64,000 nucleotides of DNA from Pseudomonas oryzae (lineage in GTDB: Bacteria; Pseudomonadota; Gammaproteobacteria; Pseudomonadales; Pseudomonadaceae), in NCBI RefSeq assembly GCF_900104805.1, contig NZ_LT629751.1, positions 966,001 to 1,030,000 of the forward strand, written 5' to 3'. A model generated the notes under the pieces. The model saw only the letters and a list, made by a program, of their open reading frames with translations, searched no databases and had not been told where the DNA came from. The position numbers and the translations under genes were made by a program. Shown one piece after another: positions 61,696 to 64,000 of the stretch (positions are counted from its first letter, which is position 1; every line of letters starts with the position of its first letter).

Positions 61696-62487
61696 ATGGA
61701 CAAGCTCAAGGACCGGGTCGCCATAGTCACCGGTGCCGGCATGGGCATCGGTCGGGGCATCGCCGGCGCGCTGGCCCGCGAAGGGGCCCGGGTGCTGGTG
61801 GCGGAAATCGACGCGCAGGCCGGCGAGGAGACGGCTGCCTGGTTGCGCGAGACCTGGGGAGTGGACGCCGCCTTCCAGCGCGTCGACGTGACCGACAAGG
61901 CGCAGGTGCAGGCCATGGTCGGTGTTGCCGTCGAGCGTTTCGGCCGGCTGGACATCCTGGTCAACAACGCCTGGCGCGGCTCAGGCTTCGCCCGTCTGGA
62001 GAGCCTCGGCGACGAGCGTCTGCGCGGCGCCTTCGACATGGCTGTGATGGCCGCCTTCTGGGCCATGCAAGCGGCCCTGCCGGAGTTCCGCAAGCGCGGC
62101 GGCGGGCGCATCATCAACCTGTGCTCGCTCAACGGCGTCAACGCCCATCTGTACACCGCCGACTACAACGCCGCCAAGGAGGCGCTGCGCACCCTGACCC
62201 GCAGCGCGGCGCGCGAGTGGGCTGCCGAGCAGGTCTGCTGCAACGTGATCTGCCCGGGCGCGGTCAGCGAGGCCTATCGCAAGTTCGCCAGCGCCAACCC
62301 GGGCAATGCCGCGGCCATCGCCGCCGCCAACCCCATGGGGCGGGTCGGCGACCCGCTCGACGATATCGGCCCGGTCGCCGCCTTCCTGGCCAGCGACGAT
62401 GCCCGCTATCTGACCGGCAATACCCTGTTCGTCGACGGCGGTGCACATATCAACGGCGTGGCCTGGGCGCCGCAACTGAAGGACTGA
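61696..62487 (+). CDS. SDR oxidoreductase of unknown substrate
   Basis: This 263-residue short-chain dehydrogenase has cofactor motif TGAGMGIGRGI, NNAWRG (an atypical form of NNAG), catalytic Ser in NLCSLNGVNA and YNAAKEA. It stands between the second DUF1329 gene and the Tat amidase gene. The Trp after NNA is unusual for the family and may alter the pocket. AGAAGGAA lies before the ATG. By context it could oxidise or reduce a hydroxyl on a steroid or bile acid. Confidence 0.8.
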   Translation: MDKLKDRVAIVTGAGMGIGRGIAGALAREGARVLVAEIDAQAGEETAAWLRETWGVDAAFQRVDVTDKAQVQAMVGVAVERFGRLDILVNNAWRGSGFARLESLGDERLRGAFDMAVMAAFWAMQAALPEFRKRGGGRIINLCSLNGVNAHLYTADYNAAKEALRTLTRSAAREWAAEQVCCNVICPGAVSEAYRKFASANPGNAAAIAAANPMGRVGDPLDDIGPVAAFLASDDARYLTGNTLFVDGGAHINGVAWAPQLKD

Positions 62488-62497
62488 CCGCACCGCC

Positions 62498-62560
62498 CTG
62501 TAGGGGCGAATTCATTCGCCAACGTGGCCCGGTCAGGCGAATTAACTTGATCCCTTACAG
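62498..62560. repeat. REPIN-like inverted repeat, copy 7 (right arm decayed)
   Basis: The left arm GGGGCGAATTCATTCGCC is intact; the right arm has changed to GGCGAATTAACTTGATCC. It lies between the SDR and amidase genes. Confidence 0.85.
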
Positions 62561-62607
62561 GCCGCATGTGGCAACCGAGCGAACCATAACGATAAGAGGC
62601 GAGAATC

Positions 62608-64000
62608 ATGGAAAAGGCGTGTGGCCCGCAGGGGCAACAACAGGTCGAGGCTGGCGAAGAGCTGCAGTTGCAGCGCCGGCAGCTGCTCAAGGCCGCTGCG
62701 GTTATCGCCGGGGTCAGCCTGTTGCCGCGCTTCGGCTTCGCCGCCACGGGGCTTTCGCAACGCGAATATCTCGAGCTGGACGCCACGGCGATGGCCGAGC
62801 AGGTGCGCCGCGGCGCGATCAGCCCAGAGGAGCTGCTGGCCGCCGCACTGGCGCGCTGCGATGCCGTCAATCCGAAGGTCAACGCCGTGGTGATGCGCCA
62901 CGACGAACATGCCCGGCAGCAGCTCGCCAGCCGCAAGAGCCAGGGGCTGGCCCGCGAGGGTGCGCTGGCCGGCGTGCCGATGCTGCTCAAGGACCTCAAC
63001 ACCTACCTGGCCGGCACCTCGACCAGCAACGGTTCGCGCTTCTTCAAGGACGCTCCGCCAGCCAAGTACAGCAGCACCCTGGCCGCCCGCTACGAGGCCG
63101 CCGGCGCGCTGACCTTCGGCAAGACCGCGGTGCCCGAGTTCGGCCTGACCTCCACCACCGAGTCGCTGGCCTGGGGGCAGACCCGCAACCCCTGGAACCT
63201 GGCGCACAGCGCCGGCGGCTCCTCGGGCGGCGCGGCGGCGGCGGTGGCCGCCGGCATAGTCCCCGCCGCCCATGCCACCGACGGCGGTGGCTCGATCCGC
63301 ATTCCGGCCTCCTACTGTGGCCTGTTCGGCATGAAGCCCAGCCGCTACCGCACGCCCAGCGGGCCGGGGAGGTTCGAGGGCTGGTTCGGTGCCAGCGCCG
63401 CCCACGCCGTATCGCGCACTGTGCGCGACTCGGCGCTGCTGCTCGACGTCGGCCAGGGCCACGAAACGGGCAGCCCCTACTGGCTGCCGCCACTGGAGCG
63501 GCCCTTCGTCGACGAGGTCGGCCGCGATCCGGGCAAGCTGCGCGTGGCGCTGATCGACCAGTCGCTGACCGGTCTGGCCCTCGATGCCGACATCCGCCGG
63601 GTGCTAGACGATACGGTCAGGCTGCTGCTGAGCCTCGGCCACGAGATCGAACGGATCCCGCAGCCGGTGCAGCCGCAGCAGGTGTTCGGCGCCCACGGCA
63701 CGGTGATCGGCACCGCCCTGCTGACCGCCATCCGCGACCGCGAACAGCTGCTCGGCCGCAGCGCCGGTGCGGACGACCTCGAACAGGTCACCCGCACGGT
63801 GCTCGAGCGCGCCCAGGGCGTCAGCGGCGAAGCGCTGTTCCGTGCGCGCCAGTCGTTCGAGGCGGTCAGCCTGGCGATGGAAAACCTGTTCGAGCGCTTC
63901 GACGTGATCCTCTCGCCGGTCACCGCCACCCTGACTCCGGAGCTCGGCAGGCTGCGTCTGAGCCAGCCGTGGGAGGACTACGCCGGCGCCGCCACCGGTA
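62608..64000 (+). CDS. Tat-exported amidase-signature hydrolase (cut by window edge)
   Basis: The frame runs open to the right edge, giving the first 464 codons; no stop is seen. The N-terminus has a twin-arginine signal (RRQLLKA at about residues 24-30, then a hydrophobic stretch ending RFGFAATG), so the enzyme is probably exported folded to the periplasm. The amidase-signature triad is present: lysine in MLLKDLN, the nucleophile region [12 protein letters not shown] and the [14 protein letters not shown] stretch. Such enzymes hydrolyse amides. In this setting, cleaving glycine or taurine conjugates of bile acids is conceivable, though unproven. The ATG at 62608 is preceded by AGAGGCGAGA. 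It is 120 bp after the SDR. Confidence 0.83.
   Translation, partial: MEKACGPQGQQQVEAGEELQLQRRQLLKAAAVIAGVSLLPRFGFAATGLSQREYLELDATAMAEQVRRGAISPEELLAAALARCDAVNPKVNAVVMRHDEHARQQLASRKSQGLAREGALAGVPMLLKDLNTYLAGTSTSNGSRFFKDAPPAKYSSTLAARYEAAGALTFGKTAVPEFGLTSTTESLAWGQTRNPWNLAHSAGGSSGGAAAAVAAGIVPAAHATDGGGSIRIPASYCGLFGMKPSRYRTPSGPGRFEGWFGASAAHAVSRTVRDSALLLDVGQGHETGSPYWLPPLERPFVDEVGRDPGKLRVALIDQSLTGLALDADIRRVLDDTVRLLLSLGHEIERIPQPVQPQQVFGAHGTVIGTALLTAIRDREQLLGRSAGADDLEQVTRTVLERAQGVSGEALFRARQSFEAVSLAMENLFERFDVILSPVTATLTPELGRLRLSQPWEDYAGAATG

Overview
The window is GC-rich DNA from what is most probably a Pseudomonas. The codon use, a DUF2790 gene (a family I know only from pseudomonads), the 2-aminoethylphosphonate locus and REPIN-like hairpins of pseudomonad style all point that way. 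No rRNA or tRNA gene was seen. The two ends cut genes: an MFS transporter on the left and a Tat-signal amidase on the right.

Layout. (1) 1-9.2 kb is a 2-aminoethylphosphonate catabolic locus: transporter tail, phnX and an acetaldehyde-type dehydrogenase on +, then on - an FAD amine oxidoreductase, a three-gene ABC importer and a LysR regulator. (2) 9.3-12.0 kb holds a secreted protein, a 53-residue membrane peptide and an MFS carrier. (3) 12.0-12.7 kb is a tandem array of about eight 85-bp hairpin units. (4) 12.7-19.1 kb has the lower steroid/aromatic genes on - (aldolase, acylating acetaldehyde dehydrogenase, dienoate hydratase, 7alpha-HSDH-like SDR, flavin reductase) and a divergent aldehyde dehydrogenase. 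(5) 19.1-24.9 kb is an AT-richer insert with an AlbA_2 (Schlafen-like) protein, then housekeeping-type genes (SpoU methyltransferase, FAD protein, RlmE). (6) 25.0-33.1 kb is a steroid ring operon: HsaA-like oxygenase, Delta1-KSTD, Delta4(5alpha)-KSTD-like protein, 3beta/17beta-HSD-like SDR, KshB-like reductase, FadD3-like ligase. (7) 33.3-38.4 kb holds an EamA carrier, a DUF2790 protein and two unlike DUF262 nucleases, one in AT-richer DNA. (8) 39.1-46.9 kb has a second HsaA-like oxygenase, KshA, an HsaC-type extradiol dioxygenase, DUF1302 and DUF1329 envelope proteins and a LuxR regulator. (9) 47-49 kb has a SulP transporter and a small membrane protein. (10) 49.1-60 kb is a side-chain beta-oxidation module: enoyl-CoA hydratase, SDR, MaoC-DUF35 fusion, MaoC hydratase, Ltp2-like aldolase, two acyl-CoA dehydrogenase pairs and an acyl-CoA ligase. 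(11) 60.2-64 kb has a second DUF1329 protein, an SDR and the amidase.

How it works together. Regions 4, 6, 8 and 10 fit the 9,10-seco steroid route. Side chains are activated and shortened with retro-aldol cleavage, ring A is dehydrogenated, C9 is hydroxylated by KshAB, ring A is hydroxylated by a two-component oxygenase and cut by an extradiol dioxygenase, and the C5 fragment goes to pyruvate and acetyl-CoA. The 7alpha-HSDH-like SDR, side-chain genes and Tat amidase suggest bile acids as substrate, which is inference. No HsaD/TesD-type meta-cleavage hydrolase is in the window.

The most notable unexplained signal is an 18-bp motif, TAGTCC-N5-GACGATG, in five intergenic regions spread over 50 kb. 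It faces the steroid operons and is a candidate operator for a regulator such as the LuxR protein encoded here.
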